Shown here: positions 50,283 through 58,610 of the stretch, piece after piece | Position numbering within the stretch: the first letter of the stretch is position 1 | Layout of the letters: the number at the start of each line of letters is the position of its first letter | Source: Bradyrhizobium sp. 141 | GTDB taxonomy: Bacteria > Pseudomonadota > Alphaproteobacteria > Rhizobiales > Xanthobacteraceae | DNA: 64,000 nucleotides | Direction of reading: 5' to 3' | NCBI RefSeq assembly: GCF_023074055.1 | Contig: NZ_JADPKR010000025.1 | Coordinates: 175,820 to 239,819, forward strand | The notes under the pieces: generated by a model | Seen by the model: the letters and a program-made list of their open reading frames with translations, nothing else | Database searches by the model: none | Told to the model about the DNA's origin: nothing | Position numbers and translations under genes: made by a program

Positions 50283-51623
50283 CTATGTGCGCGATTTTTG
50301 GAGAATAATAAGAGTTTCAGCAAGACCGGGCTTACCTCCCTGCTGAGGGGCGACTCTCATGGATCGGAACGGCTCTTGGCTCAGCACCTCGAATCCAAGT
50401 TCTGTTGCCAAAGCGCTCAAGATCGGGGCCGTGGGAATTTTCACGCCAGCGTATCTGCTCTCACCTACGACCATGAATACCTTACCCCGGACCGAGAGCC
50501 GGTCGTAGATCGCATGCAAGACGGTGCGCATGTCAGCAAAGTAGGCACCGATCATTGCAGGAATATCTCTGTGCCACAGCTCATTGCGCTGATGGTGAAG
50601 CTTTGCCAAGACAGAGCTCAGAAGTTTAGAGCCCTTAGGAGGAGCCTCGTAAGAGCGTTGTAACTGAACATGGGAGCTTAGAGTTCTTGCTCGCAGCTCG
50701 GCATTGCTGTCCTTGGAATGCAGATATCCAAGAGTCCAAAGTTCGACATTATACACGTCAGTGTAGTCCGCCGAGTTCGGATAGGGCGGAGAGAACACGG
50801 CAAGATCGACGGGCTCTGACTTGGTCGTGAGCGCACGCGCGTCGCCTCGCAATATCGAATAATCCCGTACGGGACGAGTTCCGAACCGCTTAAGATCTGC
50901 CTCCGCGCCGTGTACGAGTTCTGAAAATAGACGGTCAACGTCTTGAACTTTTATCACGCGGTCCCGCCAGCCGCCTCTATAGCGTCGTCCTTTCCCGCTG
51001 ACAGTGACGTTGCTGACAGGAATTGCCACAGACGCGAGCAAGACTCTGAACAGTCGCCGAAGCTGCTCATCGCGAACTAGATCGATTGCAAATCGAAACT
51101 GAAAAAGTCTCTTGAGGATTGCTCGCTTATAGATGAATTTCGAATCTAAACCGGGCTCTACAAATGTGGCCGGCGCATTACGTTTGAACTCGTTCAACGC
51201 CGCCGTCACCTCCATATCATCAACCCTCGCGATCAACCTATTAAACGCGCCTCGAAGGGCGGGCAGATGGTAGGTGCTCAACTTTGCTTCAATAAGGTCG
51301 CTCAAATATGGATTGACCTCAATGGTCGTCGGGCGAATACCAAGAAATTGACAAGCAAGCGCAGACGTTCCGGAGCCCCCAAAGGGGTCGAGGCAGGTAG
51401 CGACACGAATATCGCTCTCGCGTACAGCCCTAGCAATCAGCTCAGGAGGGAAAGCCTCTTTGAAATGCCTCCACCCCTGGAACGGAATTTCAGGTGCGCC
51501 CGCATTCGTTCCTATCGATGCGATCGATCGGTTTCCTAGCCAGCTTTCAAATAAATCTACCGACCCGGAAATGCTCAGAGCCGAAAGCTTTCCCTCAATT
51601 TCAATACTATCAATTGCTTGCAT
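50283..51623 (-). CDS. Site-specific DNA methyltransferase, N4-cytosine type
   Basis: Motif I DPFGGSGTSALACQFLG (SAM binding) is at about residues 79-95 and motif IV SPPYPNSADYTDVY (catalytic) at about 278-291, counted from ATG 51623. The order FGG-target region-SPPY, with about 185 residues between, is the alpha arrangement. SPPY rather than DPPY suggests N4-methylcytosine, though N6-adenine is possible. The frame extends to an ATG at 51695, but the extra 24 residues look non-coding. No restriction endonuclease is adjacent; the convergent A-B-C operon is the nearest partner candidate. The 434 bp upstream, to the recombinase, hold no supported gene. Confidence 0.88.
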   Translation of the reverse strand: MQAIDSIEIEGKLSALSISGSVDLFESWLGNRSIASIGTNAGAPEIPFQGWRHFKEAFPPELIARAVRESDIRVATCLDPFGGSGTSALACQFLGIRPTTIEVNPYLSDLIEAKLSTYHLPALRGAFNRLIARVDDMEVTAALNEFKRNAPATFVEPGLDSKFIYKRAILKRLFQFRFAIDLVRDEQLRRLFRVLLASVAIPVSNVTVSGKGRRYRGGWRDRVIKVQDVDRLFSELVHGAEADLKRFGTRPVRDYSILRGDARALTTKSEPVDLAVFSPPYPNSADYTDVYNVELWTLGYLHSKDSNAELRARTLSSHVQLQRSYEAPPKGSKLLSSVLAKLHHQRNELWHRDIPAMIGAYFADMRTVLHAIYDRLSVRGKVFMVVGESRYAGVKIPTAPILSALATELGFEVLSQEPFRSMRVAPQQGGKPGLAETLIILQKSRT

Positions 51624-52057
51624 GTCATTTGGCCTGCCCTGGACAACCTTAGCGAGCCCGCGAGGTTGGGCAAGGGAAAAAGCCCTTGCAGCCATCGTTG
51701 CAAGTAAAACGCTGTGGGTCCTCCGGACTCGGCCACCTATCGCGAGCTATCGCTGCTCAATGGAAATTGGCTCTAGCCAAAGTGGCTGGCAGCCCCGGCA
51801 GTTATTCAAATGGGGTCTCTTATCTTAGACGTGACCTTGTGGCGGCGGCCTTAAGATTCCCCCCATGCCCCTCCTAAATCTCCAACGTTGGGCCCATCTT
51901 TAGTGGCTCACGCGTGCGCATATAACGCTGCGCTTCTGCCGGACACTGAGTCCTTTTGACTCACTCAACTCCTCTTGCCAGGCGATTCCCTCGAAAAATA
52001 TGGTGACAACGCTCGTTGACTAAGTTTTTCGCGAGCGACCATCGAGAGGAAATTGCC

Positions 52058-52753
52058 GTGAAGCGCAAGTTCATTGCCTACTATCGCGTATCCACCCCTA
52101 AGCAGGGCCGCTCTGGATTGGGCCTAGACGCTCAGAGAGCCGCTGTGGCCAAGTCAGTTGCAGACGGACCCGCGAACATCATCGCTGAGTTCACCGAGGT
52201 CGAGAGCGGACGGCGCAACAACAGGCCTGCCTTGGAGGAGGCACTCACCGTAGCACGCTTGCACCGGGCGACCCTCGTGGTCGCGAAGGTGGACCGGCTG
52301 ACCCGCTTAGTGGGTTTCCTAGAGCGGCTGCTGGAGGCGGGGGTGGACGTGCGGTTCGCTGACCTCCCTGCCATCGAGGGTCCCACCGGGCGCTTCATGC
52401 TGCAACAGATGGCAGCAGTCGCGGAGCTAGAGGCGGGCCTCATCTCTGCACGCACCAAGGCAGCACTGGCGGCAGCTAAGGCACGGGGACAGCGGCTCGG
52501 GGGGCACCGAGGAGGAAGCTTATCCAGCGAGGCAAGAAGACGGGGGAGGGACAGTCAGTCGAGCCTCGCGGATAGAAGAGCACAAGACCTAGGCCCTGTA
52601 TTGAAGCAGCTGAGGGCGCAGGGGATCGCCTCGCCTACGGCAATCGCAAGAGCATTGACCGCACGTGGCATCCCCACGGCAAGAGGTGGCACCAATTGGT
52701 CGGGGCCTCAGGTCAGGTTGATAGAAGCACGGCTGGCCCGGTCGGGCGGCTAA
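52058..52753 (+). CDS. Serine recombinase (resolvase/invertase family)
   Basis: This protein of about 231 aa has the resolvase N-terminal domain: the catalytic Ser is in YYRVSTPKQGRSGLGL (about residue 11), the conserved Arg pair is in VAKVDRLTRL, and the long E helix follows (QMAAVAELEAGLISARTK). A C-terminal recombinase-like helix-turn-helix (SPTAIARALTARGIPTARGG) binds DNA. The GTG at 52058 has GAGAGGAAATT upstream; the frame opens at 52016. Length suggests a small resolvase, not a large serine integrase. It may resolve island multimers or be a passenger. Confidence 0.9.
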   Translation: MKRKFIAYYRVSTPKQGRSGLGLDAQRAAVAKSVADGPANIIAEFTEVESGRRNNRPALEEALTVARLHRATLVVAKVDRLTRLVGFLERLLEAGVDVRFADLPAIEGPTGRFMLQQMAAVAELEAGLISARTKAALAAAKARGQRLGGHRGGSLSSEARRRGRDSQSSLADRRAQDLGPVLKQLRAQGIASPTAIARALTARGIPTARGGTNWSGPQVRLIEARLARSGG

Positions 52754-52865
52754 TGTCTGCCCCCGAGGCAGTGATAGAGCCACTGAGTACAGGGAAGGTA
52801 GTTTGGGTGTTTTACCCGAACTGAGCTTCTGGAAAATGTCGCTAACTGGAAATGGAGCTAGCGAT

Positions 52866-53705
52866 ATGAGCCTGACGAACAAGCCGTTTGTTTTCGAAAT
52901 TGAATATACAACTGACATTCCTCGCCGCATCGGCCGCGGTCAGGATGGCGATCCTATCTATGCTCCACTTTCCGCGGCGGATTGGAAGGCGTGCCTTCGG
53001 TACTTCGAAGCCGTCGAGAGCTTTCTTGCCGGTAGAACCACTCGGATGCCCGCACTTGGAGCCGTGGCTAAAATCGCGCATGGCACAATCCTCAGCATCA
53101 AGATCGATCGCGCGAAAGAAGACCTCTTCGGCCCTAAGGCTTTCGTTGTCATCAAAGACGACGATAGACCGAGGGAAAGGCGGCGCCCCCGCATATTCGA
53201 TCCGATCTATGTGCCAGCCCTTCTAATGCTGGCCGCCGCCGGAGGTAGCTTCCGATTCAACGACTCCAAATCGAAGCGCGACGCGCGAGGTCAACTTCTC
53301 AGGGAGGATGATCGCAGGTTCTACGTTAGCTTCGGTCGAAGAGCGGGACAGAATGTCCGCGTTTTAAGGATCATTTCCGACCCTCGCCCCGGCCAGCAAG
53401 TACATCGGAGTATCCGCCAGTTTGACGCGAATTATCATTATGATCATCGAAAGAGCACAATGGCCTTGCGCCTCGATGACTCCGCTCGATCAACTCAGCA
53501 TTCCGCCGGCTTCAGTAGAAAGGGCCGAGCTGCGGCGATTAAGGCCGCGGGGGAGCATTATGAACGCGCTATCAAGCTGCGGGGTCGCGATTGCGTTCAA
53601 CATCTGGGCAAAAGCCGGGGCGAGTACGAGAGGCAGCTGACCCGGATGTTTGCCCTGGCCGACGAATGCCACATGGCGCTTGTCAAACTTCGACGTTCGA
53701 AATGA
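52866..53705 (+). CDS. Hypothetical island protein
   Basis: I do not recognise this 279-aa protein. The central part has a hydrophobic stretch (PIYVPALLMLAAAGGSFRF) followed by basic, Arg/Lys-rich segments up to the C-terminus (QLTRMFALADECHMALVKLR). The ATG at 52866 is preceded by GGAGC; the frame opens further up at 52803. The basic character fits a nucleic-acid-binding or replication-associated protein but proves nothing. It is followed after 7 bp by the next hypothetical gene, so the two are probably co-expressed with the polymerase-like gene. Confidence 0.6.
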   Translation: MSLTNKPFVFEIEYTTDIPRRIGRGQDGDPIYAPLSAADWKACLRYFEAVESFLAGRTTRMPALGAVAKIAHGTILSIKIDRAKEDLFGPKAFVVIKDDDRPRERRRPRIFDPIYVPALLMLAAAGGSFRFNDSKSKRDARGQLLREDDRRFYVSFGRRAGQNVRVLRIISDPRPGQQVHRSIRQFDANYHYDHRKSTMALRLDDSARSTQHSAGFSRKGRAAAIKAAGEHYERAIKLRGRDCVQHLGKSRGEYERQLTRMFALADECHMALVKLRRSK

Positions 53706-53712
53706 GGCGCCA

Positions 53713-54519
53713 GTGCAATTAATCAGGCGCAAGAGGGTTCAACTCATCAAACGACGCGTTGCAAGCACACATGCGGCGGACTTTCAGGCAACTTGTGCAA
53801 TTCCGGCTTGCGGACGACCGACCATGAGAGCAGCAGGGATTGGTTTAGCCCCATTCCACTGCCGCCATCACGTTGAGCACCGGCAGCGTCATGGCTCCTA
53901 TTGGCGGCCTAGCTTCAAGGCTTCCGAGTTGCGGCCATACATCACGGCAGCGACCGCGTATGTCGGCCTTCGGGCAACCAACGACAAGTTCATCGCCGCC
54001 GCGATTGCGGACATGGGACGGACCCTAGCGGACGCTGGCCCCGTGGAGATTGCGACGCGCCTCAAAGGGATGTCCGCCACGAAGCGAGCCAGGATCGGGC
54101 TGGCGCGGCTTCGCGTTGAAGGCGTGCCCCCGCAGCGCATCGTCTCCATCGTCCTCGCCGTCTCCGCTCTGATTAAGGCCGACGCCACGGCGCCCCGCGC
54201 AAAGGAGTTTCGGACGGTCCAGATTTGCAAGGCGGTTCACCGGCTAGCCTCGGGCACGCACCGAGTGTGGGTCGTGGAGGACCATCAGGGCAGGAAGCGG
54301 CGGACCGAAATGCACGCCTTTCCCAAGTCCACCGGGCGTGTTCTGCGGGAGATGGGGCGGATGCTGGAGGGGCCCTGCGAATGGGTCATTGAGAAGCATG
54401 TCGTGGGCGTCCTGGCCCATCGATGTCCGCAAGAATTCGCGAGCCGCAGCATTCGCACGAGATATCTGGTCGGAGTGAAGCAGTGCGTGCATATCGACGG
54501 TTCGGGCAGGTCACTTTGA
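53713..54519 (+). CDS. Hypothetical island protein with Cys/His zinc-finger-like N-terminus
   Basis: The N-terminal region has CAIPACGRPT followed 20 residues later by CRHHVEHRQRHGS. This makes a C-x4-C...C-x-H-x3-H cluster that looks like a zinc finger or degenerate HNH. The remainder is helical and basic (RIGLARLRVEGVPPQR, RKRRTEMHAFPKS). The GTG at 53713 has GAGG five bases upstream and fits better than the frame opening at 53650. Proteins with this fingerprint often accompany replication-like genes on rhizobial mobile elements, and the polymerase-like gene follows 19 bp later. Confidence 0.6.
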   Translation: MQLIRRKRVQLIKRRVASTHAADFQATCAIPACGRPTMRAAGIGLAPFHCRHHVEHRQRHGSYWRPSFKASELRPYITAATAYVGLRATNDKFIAAAIADMGRTLADAGPVEIATRLKGMSATKRARIGLARLRVEGVPPQRIVSIVLAVSALIKADATAPRAKEFRTVQICKAVHRLASGTHRVWVVEDHQGRKRRTEMHAFPKSTGRVLREMGRMLEGPCEWVIEKHVVGVLAHRCPQEFASRSIRTRYLVGVKQCVHIDGSGRSL

Positions 54520-54538
54520 ACACACGCTTCACGCTCAC

Positions 54539-55828
54539 ATGACACAATCACCCAATATAATGTGGTTCGATCCACTGCTCCGGGCCAAGACGAATGAGCT
54601 CGCCCATGCGGTCCAGTGTTTGCGCGATGCGCTGCTGCTCCACGAGACCGATAGCGGCGCGAGGAAGCGAGCGCGGAAGGAAGCGGATAAGGAAAAGTTC
54701 GGCCTCGCCGTTGAGGCGCTGGCCTGCAACTTGATCCTGCTCAGCGCAATCGAGTCCGGGCCCAAGCTCGCGGTGCCCCGGTCGCACGGCTTTCTTTGGC
54801 GGGGCGATGGCAGCGCCAACCCGGTATACGGCCAGCACTTCCTATCGGCGCTAGATGGGCTTGCATCGCTTGGCCTGATCGAAGAGGAGCGAAGGGGATA
54901 TAGGCTGTCCGCTAGAATGCGGGTGCCGTCGCTCATTCGACCAAGCACAGCGCTCGCCCAGCATCTTCCGCTGGCACCACCCGATTGGCGAAGCGTTAAG
55001 CAAATCGACGACCGCGCTCTGATCATCTTGAAGGAAGGCAAGGATGATGACGGGCGTGCGGCCACGATTGCCTTCCGGGAGACAGCCAACACACGCCAAC
55101 TTGCGGGACAGATGCGGCGGATCAATGAGTTTCTGCGCAGCGCGGATATCGAGGTGACCGGTCAGGACGCCGGCCTCTCTTTAGGGAAGGATGGGCAAGT
55201 CATCGCGCCCTATCGCCGCTCTCTTCGGCGTATCTTCAATAACGACAACTGGCAGCACGGAGGCAGGCTCGCTGGCGGTTTCTGGATGGGCATGGAACGA
55301 GCCGAGCGGTTTGAGCGCATTCGGATTAATGGCGAGCGAATTGCCGATGTCGATTACAGACAGCTCTTCCCGCGCCTCGCATATGTGCGGGCGGGACAGC
55401 CGCAGAAGGAAGGCGACATATATAATGTGGCCGGTGACGGCTCCGGGCGTGATGGCTGGAAACGGCTGATGAACGCGATGTTGTTCGCGGACGGCCCGTT
55501 GCGGAATTGGCCGGAGGGCACGCTTCAACATTTCCCCTCGGGCACGAAACTCCGGGACGCCATTAAGATGTTAGCCACCCACCATGCGCCCATCGCTGAT
55601 TTGTTCGGCACCGGGCTGGGCTTTCAGTTGATGCGCATCGAAAGCGACATGCTGATCGCAATCATCACGCATCTTGCGAGCCTCGGGGTCACCGCCCTGC
55701 CGCTTCATGACGCGGTGCTGGTCGCGAAATCGAAGGCCGACGTTGCGGCCGACGCGATGCAGGCTGCTTTCAGCATGGGCACAGGATCTTCCTGCGCGAT
55801 TGTCTCGATAGAATTTTGCACGAAATAA
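54539..55828 (+). CDS. Polymerase-like protein (family-A motifs), probable element replication
   Basis: This 429-aa protein keeps the three catalytic landmarks of family A nucleic-acid polymerases in order. A motif-A-like VDYRQLFPRL (D272) is followed by EGDIYNV. A motif-B-like R304-x3-K308 lies in GSGRDGWKRLMNAMLF. A motif-C-like PLHDAVLV (H390-D391) closes the set. A preceding NWQHGGRLAGGFWMG matches a divergent family common on phage and integrative elements. No exonuclease domain is seen. It is small for a full polymerase, so it may be a primase-like or repair-like enzyme, or inactive. It is co-directional with the two hypothetical genes upstream. Confidence 0.6.
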   Translation: MTQSPNIMWFDPLLRAKTNELAHAVQCLRDALLLHETDSGARKRARKEADKEKFGLAVEALACNLILLSAIESGPKLAVPRSHGFLWRGDGSANPVYGQHFLSALDGLASLGLIEEERRGYRLSARMRVPSLIRPSTALAQHLPLAPPDWRSVKQIDDRALIILKEGKDDDGRAATIAFRETANTRQLAGQMRRINEFLRSADIEVTGQDAGLSLGKDGQVIAPYRRSLRRIFNNDNWQHGGRLAGGFWMGMERAERFERIRINGERIADVDYRQLFPRLAYVRAGQPQKEGDIYNVAGDGSGRDGWKRLMNAMLFADGPLRNWPEGTLQHFPSGTKLRDAIKMLATHHAPIADLFGTGLGFQLMRIESDMLIAIITHLASLGVTALPLHDAVLVAKSKADVAADAMQAAFSMGTGSSCAIVSIEFCTK

Positions 55829-56238
55829 CAGACGCTTAGGGCGGGATTAGCCCTTACGCCTCCGCTAATGGAGGAGGAAGCTAGAGAGGGGAGAGAACTT
55901 AGAGGAGCAACCTTGGTGGGTTTATCTCTGTGGGCCTCTAAGGGTTTCCTTCAAGTTGGGAGGGTGACACCACCCCCTCCTACATGGCCACCTTTAAGGC
56001 AATCCACTAAGGCCGAGCTTGCGGCCCCCAAGGTCGGTCCAGTAGGGCCACCTCTTAGTTCGGGCGAATGAGTCCCCAAGTCCCCTTGTTGAGCCCCTCG
56101 ATGATGAAGCCAAAGGGGTAGCGCGACGCAGAATGACCGAGCCTACTGGGGTCTGCTTTGGCAGGAGGCCGACATCCGCCGCACCATGAGCAAGGTCTGT
56201 GTTGAGGGCCATAAGCCGACATCGGCGCGATATTCACT
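55829..56238. other. Non-coding island spacer
   Basis: These 410 bp hold no supported gene. A purine-rich stretch (GGAGGAGGAAGC, GAGAGGGGAGAG) near 55868-55915 could be read as a 67-codon frame, but its composition looks non-coding. A GAGTCCCCAAGTCCCC repeat and palindromic GGCC-rich pieces lie near 56000-56100. Confidence 0.5.
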
Positions 56239-56472
56239 TTAGGTCTTCACAGTGACGAACCCTTCGCTCCATGCATCCTTGTCGACTTCCATCTTGCTGA
56301 CTTGGAAACAGTCGGGATAGTCGCGAAAGCCCTCAAATTGAAGCTTGCGCATTTTTGCCGCTTCCGCTTCGGCCGCGCTGCTGTAGACCCCGATGAGTTT
56401 GTCGTCGGTATCGTTCTCATCAAGACCGTCTTCGATTGGTCGCCTGTGCCAGAGCAGAAAAACCGTGCCCAT
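56239..56472 (-). CDS. DUF7336-like small protein
   Basis: This 77-aa protein begins MGTVFLLWHRR. The pattern LIGVYSSAAEAEAA, GFRDYPDCFQVSKMEVDKD and WSEGFVTV is that of the DUF7336 family. The fold is probably a small alpha/beta domain with no known activity. It is read on the minus strand, alone in a stretch of mostly degraded DNA. Similar genes turn up both in chromosomes and on mobile elements, so a link to island biology is uncertain. Confidence 0.72.
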   Translation of the reverse strand: MGTVFLLWHRRPIEDGLDENDTDDKLIGVYSSAAEAEAAKMRKLQFEGFRDYPDCFQVSKMEVDKDAWSEGFVTVKT

Positions 56473-56720
56473 TTGATGTATGCTCCTCGTTTCGCAGCTC
56501 TCCCGGATGTAGCCACCCGGTCGTTCGTAAGAATTTAAAAGCTCGCTTCGATATTGATCAAAGTCCGCTTTGGGTCACGTGCTGACATTGTGTGAGTGAC
56601 TGCCGCAGTCCGCTTTGGATCGAGAGCGATCTTGGGCAATGCGTCGTCCCCGCTACCGGTGACGGACCCTGCTCCCTCGCGGCCGGTGCTCAAAGTGATC
56701 AACCTGACACCGGACGAGAT

Positions 56721-56857
56721 TCAGGACTGCCCCCGCCCCTTCCTCTGAGGTACGAGCAAGCGGTCAGGGGTCGTCTTGAGGGCCTTCGCCAAGCGGGCCA
56801 GGACGATAATGGTGCAGTTGCGGGTGCCCCGCTCAACCTGACTGACGTACCGTCTGG
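56721..56857 (-). pseudogene. Remnant of an XRE-family helix-turn-helix regulator
   Basis: On the minus strand the frame reads RRYVSQVERGTRNCTIIVLA followed by RLAKALKTTPDRLL. This is the second half of the XRE DNA-binding domain (Y-I-S-Q-V-E-R-G-x-R-N pattern), and it ends at a stop at 56721. The first two helices, which should lie above 56857, are missing because an in-frame stop interrupts just upstream. It looks like a truncated regulator left by rearrangement. Confidence 0.65.
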
Positions 56858-56863
56858 GGATTC

Positions 56864-57202
56864 ATTGCGCTTTGCCTGTGGTTCGAACATCAAATTATCA
56901 AGCGGCTGGATATTGAGTCGGGCACCATCCAAGCCGTCATCCTCTTGGTCAGCACACCGGCCATCTTTTTGGCGACGGTCACCCGCATCGAGAAGGACCC
57001 CAAGGCGCGGCTGATCTTGGAGCGGGCCCGTTACGTCGTGATCTTAGTCGCCGCGGCCTTGCTCGGGGCCTATCTTCACGCGAACCACAAAGACGATTCG
57101 TATGAGAGTGCCCTGCGTGATGGCGCTGTTCTGGCTTGCTCAAAGATTGCGGTCTGCAAAGCGGCAGCAACCGAATACGCCAACACACGGGCTAGAAGCT
57201 AA
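56864..57202 (+). CDS. Possible small membrane protein, start lost or unusual
   Basis: An open frame after a stop at 56843 reads through two hydrophobic stretches (GTIQAVILLVSTPAIFLATV and YVVILVAAALLGAYLHA). A soluble tail with two Cys follows (AVLACSKIAVCKAAATEY). No ATG is available before the first helix; ATT 56864, CTG 56876 or TTG 56945 would be needed, and the last would cut the first helix. It abuts the truncated XRE remnant and may be the 3' part of a broken gene. Confidence 0.35.
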   Translation: MALCLWFEHQIIKRLDIESGTIQAVILLVSTPAIFLATVTRIEKDPKARLILERARYVVILVAAALLGAYLHANHKDDSYESALRDGAVLACSKIAVCKAAATEYANTRARS

Positions 57203-57256
57203 TATCGGCTTGCGGATACTTCATCTAAGCGATGGTCGCTCTCGCGGGGCGCATAC

Positions 57257-58378
57257 CTATTGGCGCACGCTCTTTCGCGGAACGAGCTTTGGAGTGTTCT
57301 TCGGTTCAGCGAAATTCTTGGTATCCGGAGTGGATTGAAAGATCTCTGTCTGTGGAATACGGCTCGTTGCATCGGCGGCACCGGTCGCCGGAGCAGATTG
57401 AAGTACCTGCAATTGACTCTGTGGAATGCCACTCGGTTGAACTGATGCAGTTGGAGGGGCGAGAATCCTTCCGTCTGAACCACAGTTGGATCTAAGCCAA
57501 CTTAATTCGGATTGGATCGTGTTCCAATCAGCGCTCCCGGACTTCAAGTTGTTGGGATACAACTGTTCAGCCTTTTCCAATTGAACTTTGATATCGAGGC
57601 AGCTGTAATTGAATCGAGCGAGCGTTTCGCCCCAGGTCTTATGGACGGTCGCAGCCAACTGTTTCTTATAGTAGTCTGGAGAGTTGGAGCTTTCGATGGC
57701 AAGTATTGCCTTATCGAATTGGGCCGCCGCTTCCTTCGGCTTGTCCTGCGCTATCAGACTCATGCCCACCGCCGTATGGGCGCTTGCCATGTGGTGTGGT
57801 CGCTGCTCGTCCGTTATAGCCTGGTCGAGATCCTCTCCGTAAAAGGTACGTTCGACGAGTTTTGCGAATCGGCCCACAGGACTGTCGTCCTCGGCTTGTT
57901 TCGCTTGTCCGATCTGAACCGCGCGTTGAAATAGATCCATTGCTTTAGTTGGCTGACCGGCCTCAAGAAGCGCGTTCCCCACTACCAAATAGTCAATGAG
58001 GCTGCCTTTTTTCGACAAAGTTAGCTCTTGAGCCGCCTTTTGCGCGAGCATGCCGGTCTGCGAGTAAAACCAACCGGTCATGGCTCCGATGTTTGGGTCG
58101 TACCGGTTCTTAGCTAAGAACTCGAAATTCTTGAAGCCTACGTCCACAAGCTGCTGAATCGTCGCATCAAGCTGACGTCGTTGTGCGATATGGGCCTCAA
58201 TATTTTCCTTCCTCCACGCAAAAACTGTGGTGCTGATTGAAATGATGAATGCTGCAATAGAAATGACTTTGGAGGGATCCTTGATGAAAGGGGCTGATCT
58301 CTCCTTGTTAAAAGCCTTGACCTTTTCTTCAAGCCTCATCAATCGCAATAGAATAGGCGATGAATCTCGATTGGACAT
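57257..58378 (-). CDS. Membrane-anchored helical-repeat protein, unknown function
   Basis: This 373-aa protein has a short cytoplasmic N-terminus and a single membrane segment at about residues 36-56 (KVISIAAFIISISTTVFAW). A long helical body has TPR-like repeats (GNALLEAGQPTKAMDLFQRA, GMSLIAQDKPKEAAAQFDKA). A low-complexity Pro/Ser/Gln/Thr tail closes it. It lies alone, minus strand, between the integrase and the broken XRE region. It has lower GC than the host. The role is unknown; anchoring or scaffolding is a guess from layout. Confidence 0.75.
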   Translation of the reverse strand: MSNRDSSPILLRLMRLEEKVKAFNKERSAPFIKDPSKVISIAAFIISISTTVFAWRKENIEAHIAQRRQLDATIQQLVDVGFKNFEFLAKNRYDPNIGAMTGWFYSQTGMLAQKAAQELTLSKKGSLIDYLVVGNALLEAGQPTKAMDLFQRAVQIGQAKQAEDDSPVGRFAKLVERTFYGEDLDQAITDEQRPHHMASAHTAVGMSLIAQDKPKEAAAQFDKAILAIESSNSPDYYKKQLAATVHKTWGETLARFNYSCLDIKVQLEKAEQLYPNNLKSGSADWNTIQSELSWLRSNCGSDGRILAPPTASVQPSGIPQSQLQVLQSAPATGAADATSRIPQTEIFQSTPDTKNFAEPKNTPKLVPRKSVRQ

Positions 58379-58610
58379 GGCGAGCGGTCCAAAGCTTGAG
58401 TTTCAGGCGATTTATGCTACAACTTCCGTTAGAGCTGCGCCTGCGACAAATTGCTCCGGCTTTGACGATCTGTGCCGGTACTTGCAAAGCATTCCCAGAC
58501 TGGGTTTCGTCCGTGGGCATACCCGAATTCCTGATTTCGATCGGACGACTCTTCGGCCTATGGCCCTTAGGTGACCTTGCAGGCCCGAAGGTTTTGTCAG
58601 CTATGGTGAC

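Noticed and set aside
55868..56071. 67-codon frame after the polymerase-like gene
   Set aside because: Its low-complexity Pro/Gly-rich product, purine-run DNA and lack of a ribosome-binding logic or neighbour context argue against a gene.
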